From Peptococcaceae bacterium UBA5767 (lineage in GTDB: Bacteria > Bacillota > TC1 > UBA5767), in assembly GCA_002418765.1 (NCBI GenBank), contig DIET01000015.1, forward strand, positions 5,910-69,909: a stretch of 64,000 nucleotides of DNA, read 5' to 3'. Under the pieces are notes generated by a model. It was not told where the DNA came from, made no database searches, and was given only the letters and a program-made list of their open reading frames with translations. Of the stretch, positions 16,994 to 27,186 are shown piece after piece. A program made the position numbers and the translations under genes. Each line of letters starts with the position of its first letter. Within the stretch, counting starts at the first letter, position 1.

Positions 16994-17740
16994 ATGTGGC
17001 ATTATTTCGTCATGGGTATCATCTTTTTTGGAGTGGGTTTGTCTTTGCATGTCTTCAAATGGTATTTTCTTATTTCTGGCTACAACACCATGTCAAAAGA
17101 GAAAAAGGCCAGGGTAAACACAGCAGGTCTGGGTCGTTTGCTGGGACTATATTTCTATGTCAATGGTGGTGTTTTGTTCCTGATGGGTATCCTGCAAGCC
17201 GTGGGAGCAAAAACCAGCATGATGCCTCTTTTTGTCTTTTTTGGTATATCGACAGGTTATGTATTGCTAAAAGCCCAAAAATATGATGGAAATCTTTATG
17301 ATGAACATGGAAAAATGCGAAAAGGCGCATGGAAACAGCTTGCCCTGGTTGTTGGGATCGTGGTGATCATAGGGTGTTTTGTGGTCGTACTGTTGTTTTT
17401 TTCCGCCCAGGCAACGAAGGTGACATTTCTAGAGGAAGGCATCGAAATTCATGGTATCTACGGGGAGATCTATACGTGGGATTCCATGGATCATGTAGCG
17501 TTGATGGAAGAATTGCCTACCATTGAAAAGCGTACCAACGGTTCTGCTTTGGGTTCAAACCTGAAAGGCTATTTTAAAACAACAGAATGGGGTGAAGTGA
17601 AGATGTTTGTGAATACCCAAGAGCCGCCTTTTGTTTATTTGGAAATGGATGATAGGGTTATGGTCTTCAACATGGACAATGCGGCTGAAACAAAAGAAAC
17701 ATACAGGAGCATATTGAAAAAAATGTCATCCGGAATGTGA
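16994..17740 (+). CDS. membrane protein of unknown function with outer domain
   Basis: A 248-residue protein with four predicted helices ('YFVMGIIFFGVGLSLHVF', 'LGLYFYVNGGVLFLMGIL', 'MMPLFVFFGISTGYVLL', 'LALVVGIVVIIGCFVVVLLF') and a soluble C-terminal domain of about 115 residues ('VTFLEEGIEIHGIYGEIYTW' onward) that looks like a PH-like or DUF3784-type strand-rich fold. GGAGG precedes ATG 16994. The N-terminal part resembles the DUF3784 family; confidence in that is low. Confidence 0.6.
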   Translation: MWHYFVMGIIFFGVGLSLHVFKWYFLISGYNTMSKEKKARVNTAGLGRLLGLYFYVNGGVLFLMGILQAVGAKTSMMPLFVFFGISTGYVLLKAQKYDGNLYDEHGKMRKGAWKQLALVVGIVVIIGCFVVVLLFFSAQATKVTFLEEGIEIHGIYGEIYTWDSMDHVALMEELPTIEKRTNGSALGSNLKGYFKTTEWGEVKMFVNTQEPPFVYLEMDDRVMVFNMDNAAETKETYRSILKKMSSGM

Positions 17741-17836
17741 ATCATGCAGACAGATGGCTGGCCGGGTAGGTTTTATTGAACATGGTTTTCTCTCTACTGA
17801 TGTTGTTTGAGGACGGAAGCATAGTGCCTGAATTTG

Positions 17837-17845
17837 TGGTATAAT
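17837..17845 (+). promoter_or_regulatory. extended -10 promoter for the micro-peptide gene
   Basis: TGGTATAAT is a perfect extended -10 (TGn-TATAAT). No -35 with normal spacing is visible, which is acceptable for an extended -10 promoter. The micro-peptide start is 90 bases downstream. Confidence 0.55.
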
Positions 17846-17934
17846 AAAACAACAGTAGAGATAAGTTTTATGGATTTTTTCTTGTTATTGTCACTCATGT
17901 AACTGTCCGAACAAAATGGAAAGGAGATGTTATT

Positions 17935-18009
17935 ATGAATAGAGGGTTGGGTATCATAGGAACGATCGTGGTTGTTCTCATATTGCTTTGGCTTTTGAAA
18001 ATCATCTAG
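17935..18009 (+). CDS. 24-residue membrane micro-peptide
   Basis: A tiny gene with a strong ribosome site (AAAGGAG, 8 bases upstream). It encodes a start with Asn-Arg-Gly, then one hydrophobic helix containing 'IIGTIVVVLILLWLL', ending in Lys-Ile-Ile. It has its own extended -10 promoter upstream and a terminator at 18107, so it is likely a separate transcript. Small hydrophobic proteins of this kind are common in Gram-positives; this one may be a stress or regulatory membrane peptide. It lies directly upstream of the giant glucan synthase. It is too short for standard gene callers. Confidence 0.7.
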   Translation: MNRGLGIIGTIVVVLILLWLLKII

Positions 18010-18106
18010 GCACGGACGTGTCTTTGACAGCATAGCGTTATTGTAGTAGACTGAGTTATAAAAAGAGCATAAGGTAAAGATAATTGAATCAGATTTGCAC
18101 AAGCAG

Positions 18107-18139
18107 CAAAAGTCACTTTTTATAAAGTGACTTTTTTTT
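18107..18139 (+). terminator. terminator upstream of the glucan synthase gene
   Basis: AAAAGTCACTTTT and its complement AAAGTGACTTTT form a strong A/T-flanked hairpin with loop TATA, followed by a run of eight T. It would end the micro-peptide transcript 25 bases before the glucan synthase start, so read-through or attenuation could control that gene. Confidence 0.85.
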
Positions 18140-18163
18140 ATCACTTGATCTACAAGGAGGCAA

Positions 18164-21100
18164 ATGCCGTTGATCTCATACGATATAAACAATATATATT
18201 TTTTAGGTGCTGTGATACTCACCCTGGTGTTCATAGGGAGTGCTCTGCGCAGGCTGCAAAAAAACCGGAACATGCATCTACGTGATGCATCTTTAACGGT
18301 CGAAGAACTTGAGGAACATGCTAGAAGCATGTCATTGGAGCATGCGGTGACATCGAGGAAAAACCGACTGAATTGGCCAGTAACACGTATGAATGACAAT
18401 TTCAGTTTCATACGCCATGTATTCGAGGAGCTGAATGCGGATAGCAGCAAAAAGAAAGCCGTACCACCTGCCGCAGAATGGTTGCTCGACAATTATTATG
18501 TGTTGGAAGAACAAGTGAATGGATTGCGCAAGGAACTAACCAAGAAAAGTTATTTTGACTTGCCGATATTAAAAAAAGGGGATTACCGAGGCTTCACCAG
18601 GATATTTGCCCTGGCCATAGAGCTGGTTGCCCATACCCATGGGCAAATTGAAGAAGAAACATTATTGAAGTATTTGGAAGCATACCAATCGCACAACATT
18701 CTCTTTGAAAGAGAGATCTATATCATTCCTGCTATGCTGCGTTTGGTGCTTATCGAGAACGTCAGGCTTATTTGTGAAGATATACTGGAAACCAGAGAAC
18801 AATGGAATCTCGCCGATGAAACGGTAGAAAAATGGTCAAAGGAAACCCGGACCGATGCAGGCAAGATCGTGGCATTGTTCAAAGACAATGGCAAGGCGAT
18901 CAGTGATGCCATCGATACTGCCAACCCATCTTATGTTGAGCACCTTTTCTATGGATTACGGCGGTCTGGAAGAAGGTACTCTGATATATTGCGCTATATC
19001 GACGAAAATTTAGATAAATTCGATACGACAACAGAAATACTGGCTCAAAAAGAGCACAATGCGCAAGCAGCCAGCACCGTATCCATGGGGAATTGTATCG
19101 TTAGCTTGAAATATCTTTCTGGCATGAATTGGACGAATTTTTTTGATGCAGCCAGTTATTTGGAAAGAATTCTTCAGCAGGATCCTCTGGTGACATACGG
19201 TCTTATGGATGTCAATTCCCGTTTTTATTACAAAAACAAGGTCGAAGAAATTGCTAAATCCTATGGCGTTTCTGAACTTTATATTGCCAAGGAAGCCTTG
19301 AGCCTTGCTCAAGATGCCATGTCTGCGGGTGTTTTGTCATCGGATGGGGAACCGGAGGACAAACGCAGGTATCATATTGGTTACTATATTGTAAGTAAGG
19401 GACGTCAGAAACTGGAACAACAGCAGACGAAAACCCCCAAGTCCCTTGTTTGGCTTAAGAAAAAGATGGAAATTCATCAGGGAATCCTCTACATGATTTC
19501 CATCGTTGTGTGTACCATTCTTCTTACTTCTATGGCAGTTGGCTATACCTTATATCAAAGCAATGCAAAGTCTCTTTTTTACGGAATCCTAACGGCGCTG
19601 GTTGTTCTTTTGCCGGTGTCTGAAATGATTGTTTCCAGCATCAATTGGCTTGTTTGCAGATTAAAAAAGCCAGCCATCTTTCCTCGTTTGGCGCTGAAAG
19701 ATGGTATTCCTGAGAACATGAGTGCCATGGTCGTGATACCTGCTTTGCTTTCCGATAAAAAAAGGGTCGTGGAGCTGGTGGAAAACATGGAAAACCATTA
19801 TCTCGGAAACAAAGAAAAAAATTTATATTTTGCATTGATTGGGGCCTTCAAGGATTCGGGCCATGAGACCGATCAAGATGATAAAAGCATCATTCAAGAA
19901 GCCTCAGACAGAATCTTGGCCCTGAATGACAAGTATGCCTCAGGGAAAAAAGATCTATTCTATTTTTACAATAGACAGCGAACCTTCAATGAAATTGATC
20001 ACAATTGGACGGGTTGGGAACGCAAAAGAGGCGCCTTGATGGAATTCAATGAATTGCTACTTGGGGCGACCGATACTAGTTTTTCCTACTGTTCCCATGA
20101 ATTGCTCCCTGACGCCAATATTAAATATGTGATCACCTTGGATGCGGATACGATATTGCCTTTGGGAATGGCCAAAAAAATGATTGGCACGATGGCGCAC
20201 CCCCTGAACAAGCCTGTCATTGACATGGAAAAAGGTATCGTTACGGAAGGGTATGGGCTTATTCAGCCTAAAGTTTCATTTGACAGCGACAGCTCCAATC
20301 GATCTGTCTTTTCCAGAATATATACCGGGCAAGAAGGTCTGGATCCCTATGCCAGCGCTACCTCTGATGTGTACCAAGACCTTTTTGGGGAAGGTATCTT
20401 TACCGGGAAGGGTATCTATGATCTTCATGTTTTTCAAACGGTACTGAAGGGTAAATTGCCAGAAAATGCAATACTGAGTCATGATCTTCTGGAAGGATCG
20501 TTTGTGAGAGCCGCGATGGTCTCGGATTTGGAATTGGTTGACGCCTATCCTTCGCGTTTCAACTCTTTTATGGCCAGGCTTCATCGATGGATTCGCGGTG
20601 ATTGGCAACTTATTCTTTGGTTGCGCAGTGGGATCCATGCCAAGAACAAGATGCGTATAAGAAATCCATTGTCCCATGTTTCCAAGTGGAAAATGGCGGA
20701 CAATCTGCGGAGGAGTCTCTTGGCCCCCTCCGTTATGGTCCTTCTTGCTTTGGGATTAAGCGTACTGCCAGGCCCAGGTGGATTCTGGGTTGGTTTGGCT
20801 CTCGCGTCCATGGGTGTACCTCTTGTTTTATCGCTGCTGACACAGATTTTTAGTGGAGGACTGAAAGCCGATAGTATCAAGAGACATCTTCCGGGATTTT
20901 TTGGGATCAAGGCCTCCATATTTCAGTTTCTCTTGGCGGTTGTTTTTTTACCCTACCAGGCATTTATGGCTTTGGATGCTATTGTTGTTACGCTGATCCG
21001 GGTTTTTATTACCAGAAAGAACATGCTTGAATGGGTGACCTCCTCCGATGCGGACAAAATGCAGCCAAATTCCATCAAGAGTTATATACTGACGATGAGC

Positions 21101-24100
21101 GTTAGTGTGGTGGCGGGTATAGGCATGGCTGCACTCTCTTTTTGGTATAAGCCAGAAAACTGGGCGCTCGGGGTTGTATTGTTGGTTGCCTGGGTGTTTT
21201 CTCCAGTGATTGCCTACTGGATCAGCAAGGAAGATCCCAGGCAAGCTGAAATGCTTCAGGATAAGGATTTGCTGGAACTCAGGAGAATAGCGAGAAAAAC
21301 ATGGAGGTACTTTGAAGAGTTTGCGGATCATAAGAACAATCACCTGGCCCCGGATAATCATCAGGAAGAACCATTCAGAGGGACCGCCTACAAGACGTCG
21401 CCGACGAATATAGGTCTTGGATTGCTGGCTTCTTTGACAGCCAGAGATATGGGCTATATTGGCATTACTGAGGTTCTGGAGCGTATCTCAAGAACTATCA
21501 CGACCTTAGAGAAGATGGAAAAGTGGAATGGGCATCTGTACAATTGGTATGATACCCGTACCTTGGAACCTCTTTCACCAAAATATGTTTCCACTGTTGA
21601 CAGTGGAAATCTGGTCTGTTATCTCGTTACCTTGGTCCAGGGTTTGCAGGAGTATTATGCAAAGCCCTTGTTGGATGCCGCCTTTATGAGAGGCATGCAA
21701 GATACAGTGCAAGCCGGTCTAAAAGAGGGGCAGGAGTTTTCCATGGATGGCGAAGCTTTGCATTTCCTGGAGGAATCGGAAACGATGGATCCCATCCTTT
21801 GGTATAAGGTATGGGATGAGCTCCTCGGGGAGTTGGGGCAGATACCTGTTTTGAAAAAAGAATGGGCACGCAAAAGTGTACGTATGGGAAATGCACTGAA
21901 GCATGAAGTGCTAAGCTTCATGCCCTGGGTCGCAATTTCTCCTCTGACCGTCAATCCACTTTGGGATATGGCGATAACTAAAAAAGTTCAGGCGCTGTTC
22001 GTGCTCATGCGAACCACTAAGAATTTGGAGGATCTCCCTGCTCTGGGCAGCAACATAGCACACCTTTGTGATGTGCTGATTGCAGATATCCGAAAGACGC
22101 CAGGCGCTGGCTTTGATGCGGAATTGGTATGGTTGAATACATTAAAAGAAGACACAGAAGCGTCGATTGGAGCAGTAAGAGGGTTTATGAACCAATACGA
22201 CCAGTTGATCAAACGAGTTACGGCACTTTCGATGCATACGGCATTTGCTCCCCTTTATGACGATCGAAGACATTTGTTTCACATTGGTTACAATGTAGAA
22301 GAAAAAAAGCTTAGCAATTCGTATTATGATCTGTTGGCTTCCGAAGCCAGACAAACCAGCTATATTGCTATTGCGCGGGGTGAGGTTCCACCAAAGCATT
22401 GGTTCATGTTAGGAAGATCGTTGACGGTGGTGGATCGTTTTAAGGGACTGGTTTCTTGGAGCGGGACTATGTTTGAGTACCTTATGCCGCTTCTTTTGAT
22501 GAGAAGTTACAAAAATACCCTTTTGGATGAAACCTATTCTTTTGTGGTCAAAAGTCAGATAAAATATGGAAAGCAAAGAGAAATGCCTTGGGGGACATCT
22601 GAGTCGGGATACAACGTTTTGGATATCCATCTGGACTATCAATACAAAGCCATCGGGGTACCTTGGCTTGGGCTGAAAAGAGGGTTGTCTGAGGATGCTG
22701 TCGTCGCACCCTATGCGACGTTTCTGGCCCTTTTGGTAGATCCTGCAGCTGCATACAAAAATATAAAGACACTGCAGGCTGAAGGTATGGAAGGTGCTTA
22801 CGGCTTTTATGAAGCGGCTGATTATACGCCAGAACGACAGGAACCGCATACAAAAAAAGTCATCATCAAGAGCTTCATGGCGCATCATCAGGGGATGAGT
22901 CTTTTGGCAATCAACAATTATCTTAATGACAACACGATGCAGCGTCGGTTTGCGAAAGATCCACATGTCAAAGCGGCAAGACTTTTGCTACAGGAAAAGG
23001 TGCCGTTGCACATCGTATTCACAAAGGACAGCAAGGAGAAAATTCAGACATCAAAAGTGGTTTTTCATAGTGATGCAGGTTCTATGAGGCGGTACACGAC
23101 TCCTAATTTTGACTTGCCCAAAATACATGTTTTATCCAATGGAAGGTATTTTGTGAGTCTGACGGATCAGGGTACGGGTTATAGCCGCACCAAAGATGAA
23201 GATGTCTCAAGATGGCGGGATGATCCTGTTTTGGACCAATATGGTACATTTTTTTATATTGAAAATATAGAAAAGAATCGAAAATGGTCCGCTTCGTATG
23301 CACCTCTTCATGCCATGCCGGAAAACTACGAAGTGGTTTTCACAGCTGATAAAGTGGCCTACAAACGGACCGATGGAGACATTGATACGTTGACAGAAGT
23401 GGTTGTGGCTTCTGGAGACCGGGCGGAAGTTCGGAGAATCAAGCTTACCAACAACGGTACATCAGCTTGTACACTTCAAGTGACCAGCTATTTTGAACTT
23501 GTGGCGGCTCCCCATGATAGTGATTTGGCGCATCCTGCTTTTAGTAATCTCTTTGTGCGTACAGAGTTTGATTCGCAACATAATGTGCTGCTGGCAAATC
23601 GGCGTGCCAGGAGTCAGTCTGATCGCGTGTTGTGGGTGGGCATAATACCAGTGATAGATGGGAAAACAGTAGGTGACATAGAGTATGAAACCGATAGATT
23701 GCGTTTTGTGGGAAGAGGAAACACTCTCAGCAATCCAGAGGTCATAGAGCAGAAAAAGCCCTTATCCAATACGGTAGGTTCCGTCTTGGATCCTATTTGC
23801 AGCATGAGAACCAGAGTCCGTGTAGAACCTGGACATACAGCACGGATTTTCTTTGTGACAGCCTTGGCTGACAGCAAAGAGTACATGATGGAGTTGGTTG
23901 AAAAATACAACAATGTAGAGACATGTGATGCTGCCTTTTGGCTTGCTTTGACGAGGAGCCAGGTGGAAGCGAAATATTTGGATATCCAGGCTCCGGAGAT
24001 GGAACTATATCAAGATTTGATATCGGATATTCTCTTTATCAGCCCCCAACGCAGGAAATATGAGCAGTATTTGCTCAACAACCATAAAGGGCAAGCTTCA

Positions 24101-27007
24101 TTATGGCCATATGGTATTTCGGGAGATCGGCCCATTGTGCTGATCACCCTGGAGAAAACGGATGACCTTACGCTTTTGTATGAATTGTTAAAAGCCCATG
24201 AATACTGGAGATTAAAGAATCTTAAGGTTGATCTGGTCATTTTAAGTCATGAAGAAAACAGTTACCAAAATCCATTGCACTCCTTGATTACCGAAATTGT
24301 TTATACAACACAGACGCAAGATATCATGAATCGACACCAAGATGTATTCATACTCAAAAGTAGTGCCATGACAACGCAGGAAATCAATCTTTTTTACGCC
24401 ACTGCCAGGATGGTTTTTGAAGGACACCGCGGTACGATGGTTGATCAATATCGTATGGCGGAGACCAGAAATATCGTTGATAGTACGATGTCTTTTCCTT
24501 TGCCGAAAGTGATTGAAAAAGTGGTTGAAGTCAGGCGAGATGAAACCCGATCACAGCTTCCATTTTTTCAAAAGGCAGCAGAGGAGCAAGGAGAACTTCA
24601 GTTTTTTAATGGTACCGGGGGTTTTGGGAAGAATGGGAAAAGCTATGTGATCAAGCTTGCAAAAAACCAGATGACACCGGCACCCTGGGTCAATGTTATT
24701 GCCAATCCTGATTTCGGATTTTTGGTTTCCGAGTCAGGCGGCGGCTATACTTGGTGCGAAAACAGCAGGGAGAACAAATTGTCCAAATGGTCCAATGACC
24801 CTGTTGGCGATGAGCCTAGTGAAGTTTTCTATGTCAGGAATGAAGTGGGAGAACTGTGGTCGATGACGCCTTTGCCCATACGAGAAGAGGATCCATACAT
24901 CATCGAGCATGGATTCGGATATACCCTATTTCGCCACCAGAGTCATGGGATTGAGCAAGAGCTTGTGCAGTTTGTGCCTGTTTCCGGTACGGCCAAGATC
25001 AGCATGCTTCGTTTTCATAATGAAAGTAAAAAGAGAAGAATCTTACAAGTGACTTATTATATGACACCGGTTTTGGGAGTCAGTATGAGTGAGACGGGCA
25101 GGCACCTGATCAGTTCTCAAATAGACGATGGCAGCTTCATCATAGAAAATCCATACAACAGGGAGTTTGCTGACAGGGTCTTTTTCCTGGATGTATCGGA
25201 GCAGAAGCGAACGGTGACAGGAGATAAGAAAGAGTTTTTTGGGCGAGGAAAACTCGATGCCCCTGAGGGACTAACGAATATGACCTTGTCGGGAACGACA
25301 GGCGCAGGCTTGGATCCTTGTGGAGCGATGCAGATCTATCTTGAACTAGAAGCAATGGAAACAGCAGAAATCGTTTTTGTCATGGGCATGGCCGAAACGC
25401 GTGAAAAAGCGCTGGCGCTGGCGAATCGGTATAAGACTGTGACGAAGGCAAGGAATGCTTTGCAGGAAGTTGAGCTTTTCTGGCGTGACAAGCTTCAAGT
25501 GGTGGAAGTGGATACGCCTGATCCTGGTATGAATATTTTGCTGAACGGATGGCTTCCTTACCAAGTGATATCCTGCAGGATGTGGGCCCGTTCCGGGTTC
25601 TATCAGGCGGGCGGGGCCTATGGCTTTCGGGATCAGCTCCAGGATACCTTGTCTTTGGCTATCATTTATCCTTCTCTTGCCAGAGAGCAGATTATCAAGC
25701 ATGCACAGCATCAATTCGAAGAGGGCGATGTGCTCCATTGGTGGCACGAACCCGCTGGGAAGGGTACCAGGACCCGCATATCGGATGATTTCCTGTGGCT
25801 ACCCTTTGTGATGGCTGAATACATAAAGATGACCGGAGATTTCGATATTCTGAACGAGAAAGTTTCGTATTTGCAGGGGGCACAACTCAAAGAGACGGAA
25901 ACAGAACGGTATTGTCAGCCGGCGGTTTCTGCAGAAGCGTTCTCCCTTTATGATCATTGTATCCGTGCTGTGAACAATGCGCTTCAGTTTGGGTCGCATG
26001 GACTTCCTTTGATCCGTGGAGGAGACTGGAATGATGGAATGAACCATGTCGGCATAGAAGGTCAGGGAGAAAGTGTTTGGCTTGGTTGGTTTTTGTATAC
26101 AGTACTGCAAAAAATGCTGCCTCTTTGTCGAAAGATGGGTGATAAAAAACGAGAAGAGGAGTATTGGTTGCTTGCAGAGCAAGTAGCCAAGGCTGTTGAG
26201 ACCAATGGTTGGGATGGAAACTGGTATATCAGGGCTTTTTTTGATGATGGAACACCCCTGGGCTCTTCTAGCAACAGCGAGTGCAAAATCGATTCATTGG
26301 CACAAACCTGGGCAGTGCTTTCCGGTGTGGGTGATCCGATAAGAGCCGCACAAGCCATGCAGTCTCTTTACGATCATCTTGTGCTGGAAGAGGAAGGCAT
26401 TATTAAGCTGCTAACACCTCCTTTTGCAGATGGTATGCAGGATCCGGGTTACATCAAAGGGTATCTTCCGGGTGTGAGGGAAAATGGAGGACAATACACC
26501 CATGCAGCCGCTTGGGCTGTGGCGGCCTTTGCGAAGCTTGGTGACGGCAATAGGGCAGGGGAGTGTTTTGGTCTTCTCAATCCCATCCATCATGCGCGTA
26601 CCCGCAAAGAGGCAGAGATCTACAAGGTAGAACCCTATGTAATGGCAGCCGATGTGTATGGAGAAAAGCCTCATAGGGGTAGGGGAGGCTGGACCTGGTA
26701 TACCGGAGCGGCCGGTTGGATGTACAAAGCCGGTTTGGAAAGTATGCTGGGATTTTACAAGCAAGGCGATCAATTGATTTTGGATCCGACTATACCCAGT
26801 ACATGGACAGGGTATGCGCTGCGATACAGATTTATGGAAACGGTATATGAGATCAAAGTAAGTAATCCAGAAAAAGGCAGCAAGGGGGTACGGGAGGTCT
26901 GGATGGACAATGTTCTCCAAGCAGATTTCTCCATTTCCCTTAAAAATGATCGACGTACGCACCAGGTTGATGTGTTGATGGGTTCTGTTTCTGATACTGT
27001 ATTGTGA
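18164..27007 (+). CDS. ndvB: cyclic beta-1,2-glucan synthase (GT84 / GH94-type, 2,947 residues)
   Basis: A giant membrane enzyme with the layout of NdvB/ChvB, which builds cyclic beta-1,2-glucan from UDP-glucose and closes the ring itself. In order: N-terminal helix (residues 7-24); two helices at about 438-499; a GT84 glycosyltransferase domain with Asp660-Ala-Asp662 ('LDADTILP') and HRWIRGDWQ starting at His807; several helices between about 838 and 1040; a glycoamylase-like region at about 1386-1590 ('PWGTSESGYNVLDIHLDY', 'AHHQGMSLLAINNYL'); two beta-sandwich GH94-associated regions (from about 1630 and 2179); and the C-terminal phosphorylase-like (GH94) barrel with GGDWNDGM at 2620-2627. 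Length matches ChvB (about 2,800-2,900). AAGGAGG lies 4 bases before the ATG. The upstream terminator and downstream terminator make it a single-gene unit. Glucan would be made inside and exported; no NdvA-type exporter is adjacent, though a PglK-like ABC flippase lies at 55757. Confidence 0.93.
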   Translation: MPLISYDINNIYFLGAVILTLVFIGSALRRLQKNRNMHLRDASLTVEELEEHARSMSLEHAVTSRKNRLNWPVTRMNDNFSFIRHVFEELNADSSKKKAVPPAAEWLLDNYYVLEEQVNGLRKELTKKSYFDLPILKKGDYRGFTRIFALAIELVAHTHGQIEEETLLKYLEAYQSHNILFEREIYIIPAMLRLVLIENVRLICEDILETREQWNLADETVEKWSKETRTDAGKIVALFKDNGKAISDAIDTANPSYVEHLFYGLRRSGRRYSDILRYIDENLDKFDTTTEILAQKEHNAQAASTVSMGNCIVSLKYLSGMNWTNFFDAASYLERILQQDPLVTYGLMDVNSRFYYKNKVEEIAKSYGVSELYIAKEALSLAQDAMSAGVLSSDGEPEDKRRYHIGYYIVSKGRQKLEQQQTKTPKSLVWLKKKMEIHQGILYMISIVVCTILLTSMAVGYTLYQSNAKSLFYGILTALVVLLPVSEMIVSSINWLVCRLKKPAIFPRLALKDGIPENMSAMVVIPALLSDKKRVVELVENMENHYLGNKEKNLYFALIGAFKDSGHETDQDDKSIIQEASDRILALNDKYASGKKDLFYFYNRQRTFNEIDHNWTGWERKRGALMEFNELLLGATDTSFSYCSHELLPDANIKYVITLDADTILPLGMAKKMIGTMAHPLNKPVIDMEKGIVTEGYGLIQPKVSFDSDSSNRSVFSRIYTGQEGLDPYASATSDVYQDLFGEGIFTGKGIYDLHVFQTVLKGKLPENAILSHDLLEGSFVRAAMVSDLELVDAYPSRFNSFMARLHRWIRGDWQLILWLRSGIHAKNKMRIRNPLSHVSKWKMADNLRRSLLAPSVMVLLALGLSVLPGPGGFWVGLALASMGVPLVLSLLTQIFSGGLKADSIKRHLPGFFGIKASIFQFLLAVVFLPYQAFMALDAIVVTLIRVFITRKNMLEWVTSSDADKMQPNSIKSYILTMSVSVVAGIGMAALSFWYKPENWALGVVLLVAWVFSPVIAYWISKEDPRQAEMLQDKDLLELRRIARKTWRYFEEFADHKNNHLAPDNHQEEPFRGTAYKTSPTNIGLGLLASLTARDMGYIGITEVLERISRTITTLEKMEKWNGHLYNWYDTRTLEPLSPKYVSTVDSGNLVCYLVTLVQGLQEYYAKPLLDAAFMRGMQDTVQAGLKEGQEFSMDGEALHFLEESETMDPILWYKVWDELLGELGQIPVLKKEWARKSVRMGNALKHEVLSFMPWVAISPLTVNPLWDMAITKKVQALFVLMRTTKNLEDLPALGSNIAHLCDVLIADIRKTPGAGFDAELVWLNTLKEDTEASIGAVRGFMNQYDQLIKRVTALSMHTAFAPLYDDRRHLFHIGYNVEEKKLSNSYYDLLASEARQTSYIAIARGEVPPKHWFMLGRSLTVVDRFKGLVSWSGTMFEYLMPLLLMRSYKNTLLDETYSFVVKSQIKYGKQREMPWGTSESGYNVLDIHLDYQYKAIGVPWLGLKRGLSEDAVVAPYATFLALLVDPAAAYKNIKTLQAEGMEGAYGFYEAADYTPERQEPHTKKVIIKSFMAHHQGMSLLAINNYLNDNTMQRRFAKDPHVKAARLLLQEKVPLHIVFTKDSKEKIQTSKVVFHSDAGSMRRYTTPNFDLPKIHVLSNGRYFVSLTDQGTGYSRTKDEDVSRWRDDPVLDQYGTFFYIENIEKNRKWSASYAPLHAMPENYEVVFTADKVAYKRTDGDIDTLTEVVVASGDRAEVRRIKLTNNGTSACTLQVTSYFELVAAPHDSDLAHPAFSNLFVRTEFDSQHNVLLANRRARSQSDRVLWVGIIPVIDGKTVGDIEYETDRLRFVGRGNTLSNPEVIEQKKPLSNTVGSVLDPICSMRTRVRVEPGHTARIFFVTALADSKEYMMELVEKYNNVETCDAAFWLALTRSQVEAKYLDIQAPEMELYQDLISDILFISPQRRKYEQYLLNNHKGQASLWPYGISGDRPIVLITLEKTDDLTLLYELLKAHEYWRLKNLKVDLVILSHEENSYQNPLHSLITEIVYTTQTQDIMNRHQDVFILKSSAMTTQEINLFYATARMVFEGHRGTMVDQYRMAETRNIVDSTMSFPLPKVIEKVVEVRRDETRSQLPFFQKAAEEQGELQFFNGTGGFGKNGKSYVIKLAKNQMTPAPWVNVIANPDFGFLVSESGGGYTWCENSRENKLSKWSNDPVGDEPSEVFYVRNEVGELWSMTPLPIREEDPYIIEHGFGYTLFRHQSHGIEQELVQFVPVSGTAKISMLRFHNESKKRRILQVTYYMTPVLGVSMSETGRHLISSQIDDGSFIIENPYNREFADRVFFLDVSEQKRTVTGDKKEFFGRGKLDAPEGLTNMTLSGTTGAGLDPCGAMQIYLELEAMETAEIVFVMGMAETREKALALANRYKTVTKARNALQEVELFWRDKLQVVEVDTPDPGMNILLNGWLPYQVISCRMWARSGFYQAGGAYGFRDQLQDTLSLAIIYPSLAREQIIKHAQHQFEEGDVLHWWHEPAGKGTRTRISDDFLWLPFVMAEYIKMTGDFDILNEKVSYLQGAQLKETETERYCQPAVSAEAFSLYDHCIRAVNNALQFGSHGLPLIRGGDWNDGMNHVGIEGQGESVWLGWFLYTVLQKMLPLCRKMGDKKREEEYWLLAEQVAKAVETNGWDGNWYIRAFFDDGTPLGSSSNSECKIDSLAQTWAVLSGVGDPIRAAQAMQSLYDHLVLEEEGIIKLLTPPFADGMQDPGYIKGYLPGVRENGGQYTHAAAWAVAAFAKLGDGNRAGECFGLLNPIHHARTRKEAEIYKVEPYVMAADVYGEKPHRGRGGWTWYTGAAGWMYKAGLESMLGFYKQGDQLILDPTIPSTWTGYALRYRFMETVYEIKVSNPEKGSKGVREVWMDNVLQADFSISLKNDRRTHQVDVLMGSVSDTVL

Positions 27008-27030
27008 ACTGTCCATAGTGAATCTTGCAG

Positions 27031-27055
27031 AAAAGCCCAGTATATGGGCTTTTTT
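27031..27055 (+). terminator. terminator after the glucan synthase gene
   Basis: Stem AAGCCCA / TGGGCTT with loop GTATA, followed by a T-run. Confidence 0.85.
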
Positions 27056-27157
27056 GATGTTCTTATGGCATCCTTGGCAGCCTGAACGTAGGAAGTGCTG
27101 CCTGTCTTGTCAAATGCACGGGTAAAAAATCCAGACAGCTCAGGGATGGATGCTTTG

Positions 27158-27186
27158 TTGACAAAATGAATTGCTTCAGATATTGT
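27158..27186 (+). promoter_or_regulatory. promoter of the TetR-RND cassette
   Basis: Perfect -35 TTGACA (27158-27163), 17-base spacer and TATTGT (27181-27186). It overlaps the start of the operator at 27186. Confidence 0.8.

Noticed and set aside
22409..22966. Minus-strand frames inside the glucan synthase gene
   Set aside because: They lie entirely within a well-supported domain of the plus-strand gene and lack start signals.
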